A stretch of DNA of 64,000 nt from Bacteroidales bacterium (GCA_028687995.1 JAQTZA010000002.1:186001-250000); one strand, 5' to 3'. Counted from the first letter of the stretch, positions 1 through 8,777 are shown. Translations and numbers: made by a program. The notes: generated by a model not told the origin, from the sequence alone.

Positions 1-590
1 GATTTTATTATTGATGCAATATAGTCGAGCACTTCGTCTTTACCTTCGAATTTCTCAGCGGATGTGTTGAATATTGGAGGCAGTTCAAACCACGTTTCGA
101 GTAGTTTAGCTTCAAAAGTTTTTCTGTTACTTTTCAAAATCCCTTTTCCCACTTTATCTGTTTTGGTAAGAATAATGGAGAATGGAACTCCGCATTCACC
201 CAACCATTCCATGAATTCTAAATCTATTTTTTGTGGTTCCAATCGTGAATCAATCAACACAAAAAGATTGGTCAGCTGCTCGCGTTCGAGAATGTAGTTT
301 TCGATGATCTCACGCAGTTTTTCACGACCATCTTTGCCACGCCGAGCATAGCCATATCCTGGTAAATCAACCAAATACCATTCATTGTTGATGATGAAGT
401 GGTTGATCAACATCGTTTTTCCGGGAGTGGAAGATGTCATTGCCAATCCTTTGCGGTTGGTGAGCATATTGATAAGCGACGATTTACCTACATTCGAGCG
501 ACCAATAAAGGCAAACTCGGGAAGATTTCCGTCAGGGCATTTCTTAACTTCGGTGTTACTGATGGCGAATTTCGCCTCTTTTATAATCAT
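1..590 (-). CDS. engB: Ribosome biogenesis GTPase EngB/YsxC (C-terminal end cut by window edge)
   Basis: A TrmE-Era-EngA-EngB-Septin-type GTPase that, from family knowledge, assists assembly of the large ribosomal subunit in the cytoplasm. The first 196 codons are visible without a stop. All G motifs can be read: P-loop GRSNVGKS at residues 30-37, TPGKT near 55-59, DLPGYG at 75-80, TKTD at 142-145 and NTSA near 175-178. EngB proteins are about 200 residues long, so only a few C-terminal residues lie beyond base 1. The start is ATG at 590. It lies inside the end of the upstream symporter gene (35-base overlap), so the two may be translated from one message. Confidence 0.95.
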   Translation of the reverse strand, partial: MIIKEAKFAISNTEVKKCPDGNLPEFAFIGRSNVGKSSLINMLTNRKGLAMTSSTPGKTMLINHFIINNEWYLVDLPGYGYARRGKDGREKLREIIENYILEREQLTNLFVLIDSRLEPQKIDLEFMEWLGECGVPFSIILTKTDKVGKGILKSNRKTFEAKLLETWFELPPIFNTSAEKFEGKDEVLDYIASIIK

Positions 591-2022
591 AGGAGAAAAA
601 TATTAGTCCGGCAAAGGTAATCAATCCGTTTATCATTAGTATCTCATACCCGAATTTATATCCCGTATAGCGTTGAATCGTGTAGTCGAGTGCATACGCC
701 AACAGCGGCGAAGCGATGCAAATGTAAGGTGTGAATCGATCGCGTGTCATTCGTTTTGTGAGCATTCCAAAAGCGAATAATCCTAATAATGGACCATAAG
801 TATATGCGGCGATGGTGTAGATGGCATCAATTACGCTTTTACTATTTATCTCTTTCACAATCAGAATAATAATGACGACTACAACAGTTATCAGGAAATG
901 TGTCCAGATTCGAATTCGTTTTGCTTTCTCTGCCGGATATTGTTCTATATCCAGAATGTCGATACAGGTTGAAGTTGTGAGTGCTGCAATGGCCGAATCG
1001 GCACTGGCAAATGAAGCAGCAATGATTCCGAGTGTGAAAAATACCAATACCGGAGTACCCAACATTCCGTTTGTTGCAAACATAGGCAGAATTTGATCGC
1101 CCGATTCGGGAAGCACAGTTCCTGTTTGTTGAGCTAACATGAGTAACAAAACTCCTAAAGTGAGAAACAGTAGATTTATCGGTACGAAGGCAAAACCGTA
1201 GCTATACATATTTCGTTTCGCTTCTTTGAGTGAACGACAAGTGAGATTCTTTTGCATCATATCTTGGTCGAGACCAGTCATTACGATGGTGATAAATATG
1301 CCGCTAAAGAATTGCTTGAAGAAGTTTTGCTTCGATTGCCAGTCGTCGAACACAAAGATACGACTGTGTTCGTGAGTCGAAACAGCTTGTATAATGCCAT
1401 TGAAATCAAGATTCAAGTGCATCGAAATTTGGCGAATAAGCAATATAAGCATTGTAATCATACACAATGCCTGAAGGGTGTCAGTCCAAATAATGGTTTT
1501 GATGCCACTGCGAAAGGTGTAGAGGAAAATTAGCATCAGGTTGATAATCACATTCACATAAAATGGAATGCCCCACGGATCGTAAACAAAAGCTTGCAAA
1601 ATAATCGCCACCAGATAGATGCGAACAGCTGCGCCAATTGTCCGCGAAAGCAGGAAAAATGAAGCACCAGTTTTGTACGCTCGTTTGCCTATTCGCTCCC
1701 GAAGGTAGGTGTATATTGAGGTTAGATTTAATCGATAATAGAGTGGGAGCAACACGTTGGCGATAAAAAGATAGCCGACGAAAAATCCCAGTACCATTTG
1801 CATGTAGGTCATATCGATGCTGCGCACCATACCCGGCACCGAGATAAATGTAACGCCAGAAAGCGTCGTTCCAATCATCCCGAAAGCAATGATATACCAC
1901 CTTGATTGTTTGTCAGCAGTAAAGAAAGTACGATTGCCCGTCTTTCGGCCCGTGAGGTACGATACCGTAAGCAATACCGAAAAATAAGCAACAATGATAA
2001 TAAGTATGAGGCTTCCAGACAT
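556..2022 (-). CDS. Sodium:solute symporter (SSS family)
   Basis: A 488-residue inner-membrane transporter that should couple Na+ entry to uptake of an organic solute. The protein is mostly hydrophobic, with about 13 predicted membrane spans. The first span begins a few residues after the start, and a family-like glycine-rich stretch, [14 protein letters not shown], follows near residues 50-64. The length is normal for the family. The substrate cannot be told from sequence; Bacteroidota members include sialic-acid, sugar and amino-acid carriers. Its 3' end overlaps the start of engB by 35 bases. A copy of a dispersed intergenic repeat lies just upstream of its start. Confidence 0.88.
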   Translation of the reverse strand: MSGSLILIIIVAYFSVLLTVSYLTGRKTGNRTFFTADKQSRWYIIAFGMIGTTLSGVTFISVPGMVRSIDMTYMQMVLGFFVGYLFIANVLLPLYYRLNLTSIYTYLRERIGKRAYKTGASFFLLSRTIGAAVRIYLVAIILQAFVYDPWGIPFYVNVIINLMLIFLYTFRSGIKTIIWTDTLQALCMITMLILLIRQISMHLNLDFNGIIQAVSTHEHSRIFVFDDWQSKQNFFKQFFSGIFITIVMTGLDQDMMQKNLTCRSLKEAKRNMYSYGFAFVPINLLFLTLGVLLLMLAQQTGTVLPESGDQILPMFATNGMLGTPVLVFFTLGIIAASFASADSAIAALTTSTCIDILDIEQYPAEKAKRIRIWTHFLITVVVVIIILIVKEINSKSVIDAIYTIAAYTYGPLLGLFAFGMLTKRMTRDRFTPYICIASPLLAYALDYTIQRYTGYKFGYEILMINGLITFAGLIFFSYDYKRGEIRHQ

Positions 2023-2070
2023 ATCTGTATGGGGATGAGGGATTGAATAATTGAGTAACTGATTAAACGA

Positions 2071-2118
2071 TAAAACTCTGTGGCTCTCTGCGAGACCTCC
2101 GCGTTCTTTGCGGTAAAA
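2071..2118. repeat. Dispersed intergenic repeat, copy 1 (CTCTGTG / CTTTGCGG type)
   Basis: The short gap between the symporter and the glyoxalase gene holds AAACTCTGTGGCTCTCTGCG followed by CGCGTTCTTTGCGGTAAAA. The same word pattern, CTCTGTG then GC(C/T)CTTTGCGGTAAA, makes up the right arm of the inverted-repeat element upstream of mfd, and a related CACAAAGACACAAAG stretch lies before serS. It does not encode a recognisable peptide. Confidence 0.6.
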
Positions 2119-2490
2119 TTATCGTTTTGGCACAATCTCTATCCAATATCCATCCGGATCTTCGATGAAATAGATTCCCATCTTCGGGTTTTCGTAGCAA
2201 ATGCAGCCAATTTCTGCGTGTAGAGCGTGTGCTGCGTCGTAGTCTTCGGCAGTGAAGGCGAGGTGGATTTCGTTGTCGCCCAGTTCGTAAGGTTTCTCCC
2301 AATCGCGCAACCAAGTCAGTTCGAGTTTGTGGTGCGAATGTCCGTCGGTGAGGAACACGATTTTATAGTTCCCATCTGCGGCTTCTTTTCTGCGAAACTC
2401 CGTCAGCCCAAGTGCTTGATGATAAAATGCGAGACTTTTCTCTAAGTCGAATACATTAAGATTATTGTGGGCAAAGGTAAATGCGGTCAT
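2119..2490 (-). CDS. Glyoxalase I-like VOC metalloprotein
   Basis: A 123-residue vicinal-oxygen-chelate protein with both beta-alpha-beta-beta-beta halves. The four metal ligands of lactoylglutathione lyase can be placed at H8, E57, H76 and E118, a spacing close to that of E. coli GloA. It probably isomerises a hemithioacetal of methylglyoxal, though other VOC activities are possible. An in-frame ATG at 2547 lies upstream, but a minus-strand promoter (TTG at 2545-2547, TACATTTG-type box at 2517-2524) sits between that ATG and 2490. The conserved fold also begins at MTAFTFAHNN, so ATG at 2490 is chosen. Confidence 0.85.
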   Translation of the reverse strand: MTAFTFAHNNLNVFDLEKSLAFYHQALGLTEFRRKEAADGNYKIVFLTDGHSHHKLELTWLRDWEKPYELGDNEIHLAFTAEDYDAAHALHAEIGCICYENPKMGIYFIEDPDGYWIEIVPKR

Positions 2491-2516
2491 TTTGTCGAAT
2501 TTATTTATGATAAATG

Positions 2517-2547
2517 CAAATGTATTAAATTTAAAACATTCAAACAA
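2517..2547 (-). promoter_or_regulatory. Bacteroidota-type promoter of the glyoxalase gene
   Basis: Read on the minus strand: TTG (2547-2545), 20-base spacer, TACATTTG (2524-2517), matching the Bacteroidota consensus TTG-N19-21-TAnnTTTG. Initiation would fall near 2511, about 20 bases before the ATG at 2490. Confidence 0.6.
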
Positions 2548-2574
2548 AAAGGTCGAAACTCATATTCCGACCTT
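2545..2574 (-). terminator. Terminator of the glycosyltransferase gene
   Basis: On the minus strand, AAGGTCG and CGACCTT form a 7-bp stem followed by a T run (2549 downward). It lies 25 bases after the glycosyltransferase stop and overlaps the TTG box of the next gene. Confidence 0.55.
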
Positions 2575-2599
2575 GAATTTATTCCTCAATAACAAATTA

Positions 2600-3334
2600 T
2601 TATCTTTTTCCGTATTTCTTGAAAAAACTATTCAGCTTCATCTGCAACACGCCAAACACCGCTTCGCCAAAAATTCCTCCGCTCATTTTCGAAGTTCCTA
2701 ATTCGCGGTTGATAAATATAATTGGAACTTCAATCAGTTTGAACCCATATTTATAGGCAGTAAACTTCATTTCAATTTGGAAGGCATAACCTTTGAATTT
2801 AATCTTGTCTAGGTCGATGGTTTCAAGCACATGGCGACGATAACATTTGAATCCGGCAGTTGTGTCGGCAATCTTCATGCCTGTAACATAACGAACGTAT
2901 TTAGAAGCAAAATAAGACATCAACACCCGACCGATTGGCCAGTTTACGACATTCACTCCGGTGATGTAACGCGAGCCGATAGCCACGTCGCCACCTTTAT
3001 TTGCACAAGCATCGTAGAGTTTCAATAAATCGTTTGGATTGTGCGAAAAGTCGGCATCCATCTCGAAAATGTAATCGTATTTTCGCTCAATCGCCCACTG
3101 AAATCCACGGATATAGGCAGTTCCAAGTCCGAGTTTTCCTTTTCTCTCAATGATATTCAGCTGGGTTGGATATTCTTTTTGTAACCCTTTGACAATAGCT
3201 GCCGTGCCGTCTGGTGAACCATCTTCAATGATTAAAATGTCGAATTGTTGAGGCAATGCAAAAACGGTGCGGATAATATTCTCGATATTTTCACGCTCAT
3301 TGTACGTTGGGATAATTACCAGGCTGTCGCTCAT
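2600..3334 (-). CDS. Polyprenol-phosphate mannosyltransferase-like GT2 glycosyltransferase
   Basis: A 244-residue family 2 glycosyltransferase closely resembling dolichol-phosphate mannose synthase (Dpm1). It shows the GT-A entry motif PTYNE (9-13), the nucleotide-binding EDGSPDGTA (37-45) and the metal-binding DAD at 93-95. It has no C-terminal membrane anchor, so it is the short soluble or peripheral form. It would move mannose, or another hexose, from GDP to a polyprenyl phosphate on the inner face of the membrane, feeding glycan assembly. It is transcribed divergently from mfd across a 322-base gap. The donor sugar is inferred from family only. Confidence 0.88.
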   Translation of the reverse strand: MSDSLVIIPTYNERENIENIIRTVFALPQQFDILIIEDGSPDGTAAIVKGLQKEYPTQLNIIERKGKLGLGTAYIRGFQWAIERKYDYIFEMDADFSHNPNDLLKLYDACANKGGDVAIGSRYITGVNVVNWPIGRVLMSYFASKYVRYVTGMKIADTTAGFKCYRRHVLETIDLDKIKFKGYAFQIEMKFTAYKYGFKLIEVPIIFINRELGTSKMSGGIFGEAVFGVLQMKLNSFFKKYGKR

Positions 3335-3376
3335 TATTTTGGGATATAAAGGTTCAAAATTAACGAATTAAATTTA

Positions 3377-3407
3377 TTTGGAAAGTTGTTTTCTCCAAAT
3401 ATCTTTG
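3377..3407 (+). promoter_or_regulatory. Bacteroidota-type promoter upstream of mfd
   Basis: TTTG at 3377-3380, a 19-base spacer, then TATCTTTG at 3400-3407: an excellent match to the Bacteroidota -33/-7 consensus. It lies about 250 bases before the mfd start, so the transcript would carry the inverted-repeat element as its leader. A second isolated -7-like word, TAATTTTG, is at 3417-3424. Confidence 0.65.
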
Positions 3408-3434
3408 GAAAAAGGTTAATTTTGCATTTTAAAC

Positions 3435-3643
3435 TTAACGCAAAGAGCGCAAAGAATACGCAGAGGGCGCAAAGAGTGCATTCAATTCTGTGAGATTTGC
3501 GAAATCTGCGGGAAAAAAAATATTTCCTACAGATTCCCCAGATTGAGAAAGATCTCAGCGGTTCTCCGTGAAAAACTCTGTGTTCTCTGTGGTAAAAATT
3601 CTTAGCGCCCTTTGCGTAAACCTTAGCGCTCTTTGCGGTAAAA
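3435..3643. repeat. Long imperfect inverted-repeat element in the mfd leader
   Basis: The left arm (about 3435-3476; words ACGCAAAGAGCGCAAAG and GCAGAGGGCGCAAAGAG) is an imperfect reverse complement of the right arm (about 3599-3643; GCGCCCTTTGCGTAAA and AGCGCTCTTTGCGGTAA). A second pair is nested inside: AATCTGCGGGAAA near 3503-3515 against TTTCCTACAGATTCC near 3523-3537. The element fills most of the gap between the glycosyltransferase and mfd, has no convincing reading frame, and looks like a small non-autonomous or REP-like element. Its arms share words with the repeats at 2071 and 32997. Confidence 0.65.
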
Positions 3644-3656
3644 AATAAAACAAACA

Positions 3657-6600
3657 TTGGAATTAGAACAACTCTTTCAATTATATCGCAATCATCCAAA
3701 TCTAAAGGCATTATGCTGTTTGGTGAGCGAAAAAAATACTCGAACGATTCGACTCGAAGGGGTGAAGGGTTCTTTAGCCAGTTTCTTATTTTCAGGGCTA
3801 CTGAAAGCGACTGACGAGACCTATATCATCGTACTGAACGATGCCGAAGAGGCTGGTTATCTTTACCACGACATGACTCAAATGTGTGGTGAAGATGATA
3901 TTTTTTATTTCCCGTCATCCTACAAACGCGCCATTAAATATGGTCAATTGGATTCTGCGGCAGGTATTTTGCGTACGGAAGCACTCAATCGATTGAGGAA
4001 TCCGAGAGGTGTTTCAGCTGTCATTACTTATCCCGATGCTTTGGCCGAAAAAGTGGTTTCTGAGAAAGCATTAAGTCTGAAAACCTTGCGCATTGCTCAA
4101 AACGAGCGAATTGATTCGGTCTTTGTGGCAGAAGTACTCTATGAATACGGTTTTGAGCGAGTTGATTATGTTTATGAACCCGGGCAATATGCCGTGCGAG
4201 GTAGTATTCTCGATGTCTATTCTTATTCCCACGAATTGCCCTATCGCATCGATTTTTTTGGTGATGAAGTTGAAACCATTCGCACGTTTGAGGTGGAAAG
4301 TCAACTATCGAAACAGAAACTGAATGAGATTTTCATCATTCCTAATCTTGAAAATGATGAGGTGGAAGGGGTTTCGTTTTTGTCCTTCATTTCGGAACAC
4401 GCTATTTTGGCAACAACAGATTTGGCTTGGGTGCAAGGTCGGATCGAAGGAATTGTGAACGAAGGCATTTCGAGTCAGGCGGTGCAGTCGGAAGAGTACG
4501 ACAAGCAATTAACCCGAAAACTGGTGGGTCCAGCTACATTTGCCCGCGAATTGTTGCGATTTCGAAGAATTGATTTTGGAGCCAAAACAATAGCTGTTGC
4601 GCCTACAGTGCTCAGTTTTTCGAGCACCATTCAACCCATTTTTCATAAGAATTTCGATTTGGTAGCCGATGCTTGTCACAAGTTATTAGCAGACGAATAT
4701 CAGCTTTTCATCTTGAGTGATAGCGCGAAACAGACCCAACGGTTGCAAGCAATATTCGAAGAACGGGGCGATAAAATTCCATTCACTGCTGTGTTGAAAA
4801 CCGTTCACGAAGGATTTGTCGATCACGATCTGAAAATTGCCTGCTTTACCGATCACCAAATTTTCGACCGTTTTCATAAATATAACTTGAAATCGGACAA
4901 AGCCCGTTCCGGAAAAATTGCCCTCTCCATCAAGGAATTGAACCAGTTCGAAGTGGGCGACTATGTGGTGCACATCGACCACGGGGTCGGCAAATTTGGC
5001 GGATTGATTCGTACCGAAATCAATGGGCGCACGCAGGAAGTGATTAAACTGACTTTCCTGAACGACGATATTTTGTTTGTCAGCATTCATTCGCTGCACA
5101 AACTTTCGAAATACCGTGGCAAAGAGGGCGAACCGCCACGAATAAATAAATTGGGGACGGGTGCGTGGGAGAAAATGAAGGATCGCACCAAAATCAAAAT
5201 GAAAGACATTGCGCGCGATTTGATCAAGCTTTATGCCGAGCGTCGCGACGAAAAAGGATTTCAATTTGCACCCGATACCTATATGCAACAGGAGTTGGAG
5301 GCTTCGTTTATTTACGAAGATACTCCCGATCAGCTCAAATCGACTGCCGACGTGAAACGCGATATGGAGAGCGAACGCCCGATGGATCGTTTGATTTGTG
5401 GTGATGTAGGTTTTGGAAAAACGGAGATAGCCGTTCGAGCAGCATTTAAGGCTGTGGCCGACAATAAACAGGTGGCATTGTTGGTTCCTACAACGGTATT
5501 GGCCTTGCAACATTACAAAACATTGAGCGAGCGATTGAAAGAGTTTCCGTGTCGGGTCGATTACGTGAGCCGCGCTCGTAAACCAGCTGAAATAAAACTG
5601 ATTTTGCAGGATTTGAAAGATGGCAAAATCGATATTTTGGTAGGGACTCACCGTTTAATTAGCAAAGATATTCAGTTCAAAGACCTGGGGTTGCTTATTG
5701 TGGATGAAGAGCAGAAATTTGGTGTTTCTGTGAAAGAGAAATTGCGCCAAATGAAGGTAAATGTGGATACGTTGACGATGACCGCCACGCCCATTCCACG
5801 AACTTTGCAATTCTCGTTGCTCGGTGCGCGCGACATGTCGGTGATTCAGACGCCACCGCCCAACCGCTATCCGATTCAAACGGAGGTGCACACCTTCAAC
5901 GAAGATATACTGAAAGAGGCGATTCAGTTCGAAATGAGCCGAAACGGTCAAATTTTTATACTGAATAATCGCATTCAAAACATTTATGATTTGGAAGCAA
6001 CCATTCATCGTCTTGTGCCCGATGCTCGCATTGTCGTTGGCCACGGGCAGATGGATCCTGAAAAATTAGAGAAGATTATTCTCGATTTTGCCAATTACGA
6101 ACACGACGTGTTGATTGCAACGACCATCATCGAATCGGGACTCGACATTCCGAATGCAAACACGATCATTGTGAATAATGCGCAGAATTTCGGATTGAGT
6201 GATTTGCACCAGTTGCGTGGTCGAGTAGGGCGGAGCAACAAAAAAGCGTTCTGTTATTTGTTTGCTCCACCGTTGTATATGTTGTCGTCCGAGTCGCGCA
6301 GGCGATTGCAGGCGATTGAGAATTTCTCGGAGCTGGGAAGCGGTATTCACATAGCCATGCAAGATCTCGATATTCGTGGAGCTGGCAATCTTCTTGGAGC
6401 AGAACAAAGTGGTTTTATTGCCGATCTGGGTTACGAAACGTATCAAAAGATTCTACACGAAGCGGTAACGGAGTTGAAAAACGAAGAGTTTAGCGCATTG
6501 TATCGTGAAGTGGAGCAACAAACCATGATAACGGATGGAGAAGAGCACTGTTTTGTGTCGGAAACCGTTATTGAATCGGATATGGAACTTCTTTTCCCGA

Positions 6601-7007
6601 ACGAATACATTCCAAGTGATTCGGAGCGTATCTCACTCTACCGCGAACTCGACAATATGGAGCAAGAGAGTGATACCGCTGCTTTTGTGGCTCGTCTCGA
6701 AGACCGTTTTGGACGCATACCGAGTCAGGCGAAAGAGTTAATTCGCATCGTTCGCTTACGCCGATTGGCAAAACGCCTAGGCTTCGAAAAACTAAGTCTA
6801 AAAAACGAACGAATGTTTGTCTATTTTGTCTCGAACGACGATTCGCCTTATTACCAATCAGAAGTTTTTGGCAAGGTGATTGCGTTTCTTTCGCAAAACC
6901 CGCGTACCTGCCAACTCCGTGAAACCAAAGGCAAGCGCTCAATGGTGTTACAGCATGTAGCCACGGTAGAAACCGCCATTCATTTGCTGGAGAGAATGTT
7001 GGAGTAA
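3657..7007 (+). CDS. mfd: Transcription-repair coupling factor Mfd
   Basis: An 1116-residue cytoplasmic translocase that removes RNA polymerase stalled at DNA damage and recruits UvrA. Visible in order: an N-terminal UvrB-like module, the RNA-polymerase-interacting (CarD-like) domain around VGDYVVHIDHGVGKFGG (near 430), Walker A GDVGFGKTE (near 580), DEEQ box (near 683), TATPIPRTLQFSLLGARDMS, the RecG-like motif GRVGRSNKKAFCYL, and the C-terminal autoinhibitory domain. The length is normal. The start is TTG at 3657: no in-frame ATG occurs before about residue 75, which would be inside the first domain. A strong bidirectional hairpin follows the stop. Confidence 0.96.
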   Translation: MELEQLFQLYRNHPNLKALCCLVSEKNTRTIRLEGVKGSLASFLFSGLLKATDETYIIVLNDAEEAGYLYHDMTQMCGEDDIFYFPSSYKRAIKYGQLDSAAGILRTEALNRLRNPRGVSAVITYPDALAEKVVSEKALSLKTLRIAQNERIDSVFVAEVLYEYGFERVDYVYEPGQYAVRGSILDVYSYSHELPYRIDFFGDEVETIRTFEVESQLSKQKLNEIFIIPNLENDEVEGVSFLSFISEHAILATTDLAWVQGRIEGIVNEGISSQAVQSEEYDKQLTRKLVGPATFARELLRFRRIDFGAKTIAVAPTVLSFSSTIQPIFHKNFDLVADACHKLLADEYQLFILSDSAKQTQRLQAIFEERGDKIPFTAVLKTVHEGFVDHDLKIACFTDHQIFDRFHKYNLKSDKARSGKIALSIKELNQFEVGDYVVHIDHGVGKFGGLIRTEINGRTQEVIKLTFLNDDILFVSIHSLHKLSKYRGKEGEPPRINKLGTGAWEKMKDRTKIKMKDIARDLIKLYAERRDEKGFQFAPDTYMQQELEASFIYEDTPDQLKSTADVKRDMESERPMDRLICGDVGFGKTEIAVRAAFKAVADNKQVALLVPTTVLALQHYKTLSERLKEFPCRVDYVSRARKPAEIKLILQDLKDGKIDILVGTHRLISKDIQFKDLGLLIVDEEQKFGVSVKEKLRQMKVNVDTLTMTATPIPRTLQFSLLGARDMSVIQTPPPNRYPIQTEVHTFNEDILKEAIQFEMSRNGQIFILNNRIQNIYDLEATIHRLVPDARIVVGHGQMDPEKLEKIILDFANYEHDVLIATTIIESGLDIPNANTIIVNNAQNFGLSDLHQLRGRVGRSNKKAFCYLFAPPLYMLSSESRRRLQAIENFSELGSGIHIAMQDLDIRGAGNLLGAEQSGFIADLGYETYQKILHEAVTELKNEEFSALYREVEQQTMITDGEEHCFVSETVIESDMELLFPNEYIPSDSERISLYRELDNMEQESDTAAFVARLEDRFGRIPSQAKELIRIVRLRRLAKRLGFEKLSLKNERMFVYFVSNDDSPYYQSEVFGKVIAFLSQNPRTCQLRETKGKRSMVLQHVATVETAIHLLERMLE

Positions 7008-7013
7008 AAAACG

Positions 7014-7046
7014 AGTGAGGGGGTGACTAAAAGTCACCCCCTCACT
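7014..7046. terminator. Perfect 15-bp hairpin between mfd and the transposase (terminator / REP-like)
   Basis: AGTGAGGGGGTGACT (7014-7028), loop AAA, then the exact reverse complement (7032-7046). It lies 6 bases after mfd and 22 bases from the 3' end of the convergent transposase gene, so it can terminate both. The left-arm sequence recurs with one change in the hairpin near 8750, and a related one occurs at 9060, which also fits a REP-type repeat. Confidence 0.8.
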
Positions 7047-7068
7047 AAAAATACAGACCCTTCGATGA

Positions 7069-7569
7069 TTATTTGTAGAATTTATCTTCTACCCATTTTG
7101 TTGGATTGGAAATAATATAATCCGCAATCCGTAGATGCGACGATTCGTCGCGAATAATGTGTTCATAATAATTTCGTTGCCACACATCGTTTATCGATGT
7201 GTTTTGTCGCATCCATTTGGTAACGCCAATTTTGAACCCCCGCACCACCGATCCAATAGTTCGCGACGTCCCCCGTAGGGGCGAATAATGATTCGCCCCT
7301 ACGAATTCCACAATGCCATGCACGTGGTTGGGCATCACCACGTATTCGTGCAATATCGCATTGGTAAAATGATCCGGTATTTGCGCCCAACATTGCATTG
7401 CCACGTGTCCTGCATCGTTCAACACCATTTTTCCATTGATAATTTCTCCAAACAAATGCGCCCTGTTTTCTGTGCAGAGGGTGATGAAATACAATCCGGT
7501 CTGCGAATAGTCGTATCCCTTCATTCGGATAGTCCTGCGGTGATGAATCTGCGGATTGTATGTGTTCAT
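7069..7569 (-). CDS. REP-associated tyrosine transposase (RAYT, Y1/HUH family)
   Basis: A 166-residue single-domain transposase of the IS200/IS605-related Y1 superfamily. The HUH motif is MPNHVHG (H82, H84), and the catalytic tyrosine is expected in VWQRNYYEHIIRDE (Y134 or Y135), a RAYT signature. RAYTs are usually single-copy and immobile as genes. From family knowledge they nick and may spread REP palindromes. Codons 90-99 are formed by a perfect 13-bp palindrome. Similar hairpins lie at 7014, 8748 and 9060. The gene appears intact, with an ATG at 7569 and no obvious terminal repeats of an insertion sequence. Confidence 0.9.
   Translation of the reverse strand: MNTYNPQIHHRRTIRMKGYDYSQTGLYFITLCTENRAHLFGEIINGKMVLNDAGHVAMQCWAQIPDHFTNAILHEYVVMPNHVHGIVEFVGANHYSPLRGTSRTIGSVVRGFKIGVTKWMRQNTSINDVWQRNYYEHIIRDESSHLRIADYIISNPTKWVEDKFYK
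7274..7303. repeat. Perfect REP-like palindrome inside the transposase gene
   Basis: CGTAGGGGCGAAT (7274-7286), loop AATG, then ATTCGCCCCTACG (7291-7303): a 13-bp perfect stem. It is read in frame on the minus strand as part of residues 90-99 of the transposase, between the HUH motif and the catalytic tyrosine. The 5' GTAG is reminiscent of the conserved GTAG tetranucleotide of REP elements. Confidence 0.75.
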
Positions 7570-7692
7570 TTTGCCTTATTTTTGTAGAATAACGTCATTG
7601 TGCACTATATCTTCTTTTTTGCTTCGCAAGTTGTCAGTTGTAAACGGATAATAAATGGCACGAGATATAAAACTTGCGATAGGAGGGGATTG

Positions 7693-8598
7693 TTATAGTT
7701 CATTGAAATTTAGGTATATTTTGCCAGTTTCAATAGCCTTTCTTCTCTTTTTGAATAGTAGATCGGGTAAGCTTATTCTTCCATCAAGAATTGAAACAAT
7801 ATCAGTTCCATCCATAATTATGATTGATTTAAAATCAGGCGATATAGCTTCACTTGTCACCCCATCTATTGTCACCATAAGTCCAACAGCTGTTTTGAAT
7901 TTTGTTTCGACTTTGTAACAAAAAGAAGCTAATTCACTTCTATTGACTTGTTGCTTCCATTTTGCCTCAAGCAGATAATCTGTACCTTGAAATGTAAATG
8001 CACCATCTATTTGTTCACCATAATTTTTGAAAGAACCCTTTGGCTCTAATTCATAAAGTAAAAATAAATCATATAAAAATTTTTCAAGATCAAATCCCCT
8101 TCTTTGATAATCAGTATTGATTACCATTGCATTAAATCGGTTTTTTAGTATTGATAACTCATCAAATAATGATTTGTTTTTTATAATTCTACTTTCTGCT
8201 TCAATTCTTCTTTTCTTTGCTTCTTCTTGTTCCTTTGTAATTTGAATATATCCTATTGTCTGTTTTCTAAGATTAGCTACAGCTTCTTTGGCTTTACGTG
8301 TTTTAGAACCATCTTCATCAAAATATTTTAAATTAGTAAAGTCTTCAAAGTCAGACACTGCTAAAAAGAGATTCATTAAATCATTTTTATAAATATCCTG
8401 GCGGTTCACCATTCGTTCAATTAATTCTTTTACGCTTTCACGTTTTGTTCCACTCCAATTAATTGTTCCTACAATAGCTTTGTTGTCAATTGATAATTTA
8501 ATGAAATCTTGCAAATCTTCTCTTTTCCAGAATATCACAGAAAGTGCTTCTTTTAAAGACATAATAGCTTGCGGAGATAATTTTTTTTCGTTACTCAT
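7693..8598 (-). CDS. PD-(D/E)XK restriction-endonuclease-like protein
   Basis: A 301-residue protein. The C-terminal half carries an Mrr-like nuclease core: E172 in GFDLEKFLYDLF, then EQIDGAFTFQGTDYLLEAKW, with D198, E211 and K213 as the (D)...ExK triad. The first 110 residues form a helical domain I do not recognise firmly, followed by a charged, probably coiled-coil stretch (KEQEEAKKRRIEAESR, about 122-137). It may be a stand-alone nuclease effector in defence, with the N-terminal domain acting as adaptor or sensor. No methylase or partner ATPase is adjacent. It is more AT-rich than neighbouring core genes and sits between the RAYT and gene remnants, suggesting acquisition by transfer. Confidence 0.75.
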   Translation of the reverse strand: MSNEKKLSPQAIMSLKEALSVIFWKREDLQDFIKLSIDNKAIVGTINWSGTKRESVKELIERMVNRQDIYKNDLMNLFLAVSDFEDFTNLKYFDEDGSKTRKAKEAVANLRKQTIGYIQITKEQEEAKKRRIEAESRIIKNKSLFDELSILKNRFNAMVINTDYQRRGFDLEKFLYDLFLLYELEPKGSFKNYGEQIDGAFTFQGTDYLLEAKWKQQVNRSELASFCYKVETKFKTAVGLMVTIDGVTSEAISPDFKSIIIMDGTDIVSILDGRISLPDLLFKKRRKAIETGKIYLNFNEL

Positions 8599-8658
8599 TG
8601 TTTAAATTTTTTGTCAAAAACCTCTACACAAAGATTGCATTTTTTTCTTAATCAACTA

Positions 8659-8749
8659 TTATTTAATATCATTAATTTCCAAAGCTGGTTCTTTCAATGC
8701 AGGACAGTCTTTGGGAATTTCTACGCCAAATCTTTTATAAACAAATAAG
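8659..8749 (-). pseudogene. C-terminal fragment of an unidentified gene
   Basis: On the minus strand an open stretch of about 30 codons ends in TAA at 8659-8661 and reads FVYKRFGVEIPKDCPALK and onward to EINDIK. The composition looks protein-like, but there is no start: the frame runs straight into the hairpin at 8748-8776. I do not recognise the family. It is probably the tail of a gene cut by insertion or deletion. Confidence 0.3.
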
Positions 8750-8777
8750 GGAGCGACCCCAAAGCCACCCCCTCACT
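8748..8777 (-). terminator. Hairpin downstream of the DUF6261-like remnant (terminator / REP-like)
   Basis: On the minus strand GTGAGGGGGTGGCT, loop, GGGGTCGCTCCC pairs over about 10 positions with several G-U pairs. The left arm differs by one base from the hairpin at 7014-7028. It lies directly after the 8781 stop. Confidence 0.55.

Noticed and set aside
3334..3711. Open frame of 125 codons on the minus strand across the glycosyltransferase-mfd gap
   Set aside because: It runs through the inverted-repeat element and overlaps the mfd start; the peptide is repetitive (FFALFALS, AKSAKVYAKGAK) and results from the repeat words.
4686..5651. Long 321-codon frame on the minus strand inside mfd
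   Set aside because: Antisense shadow of mfd codon usage; no domain, no promoter.
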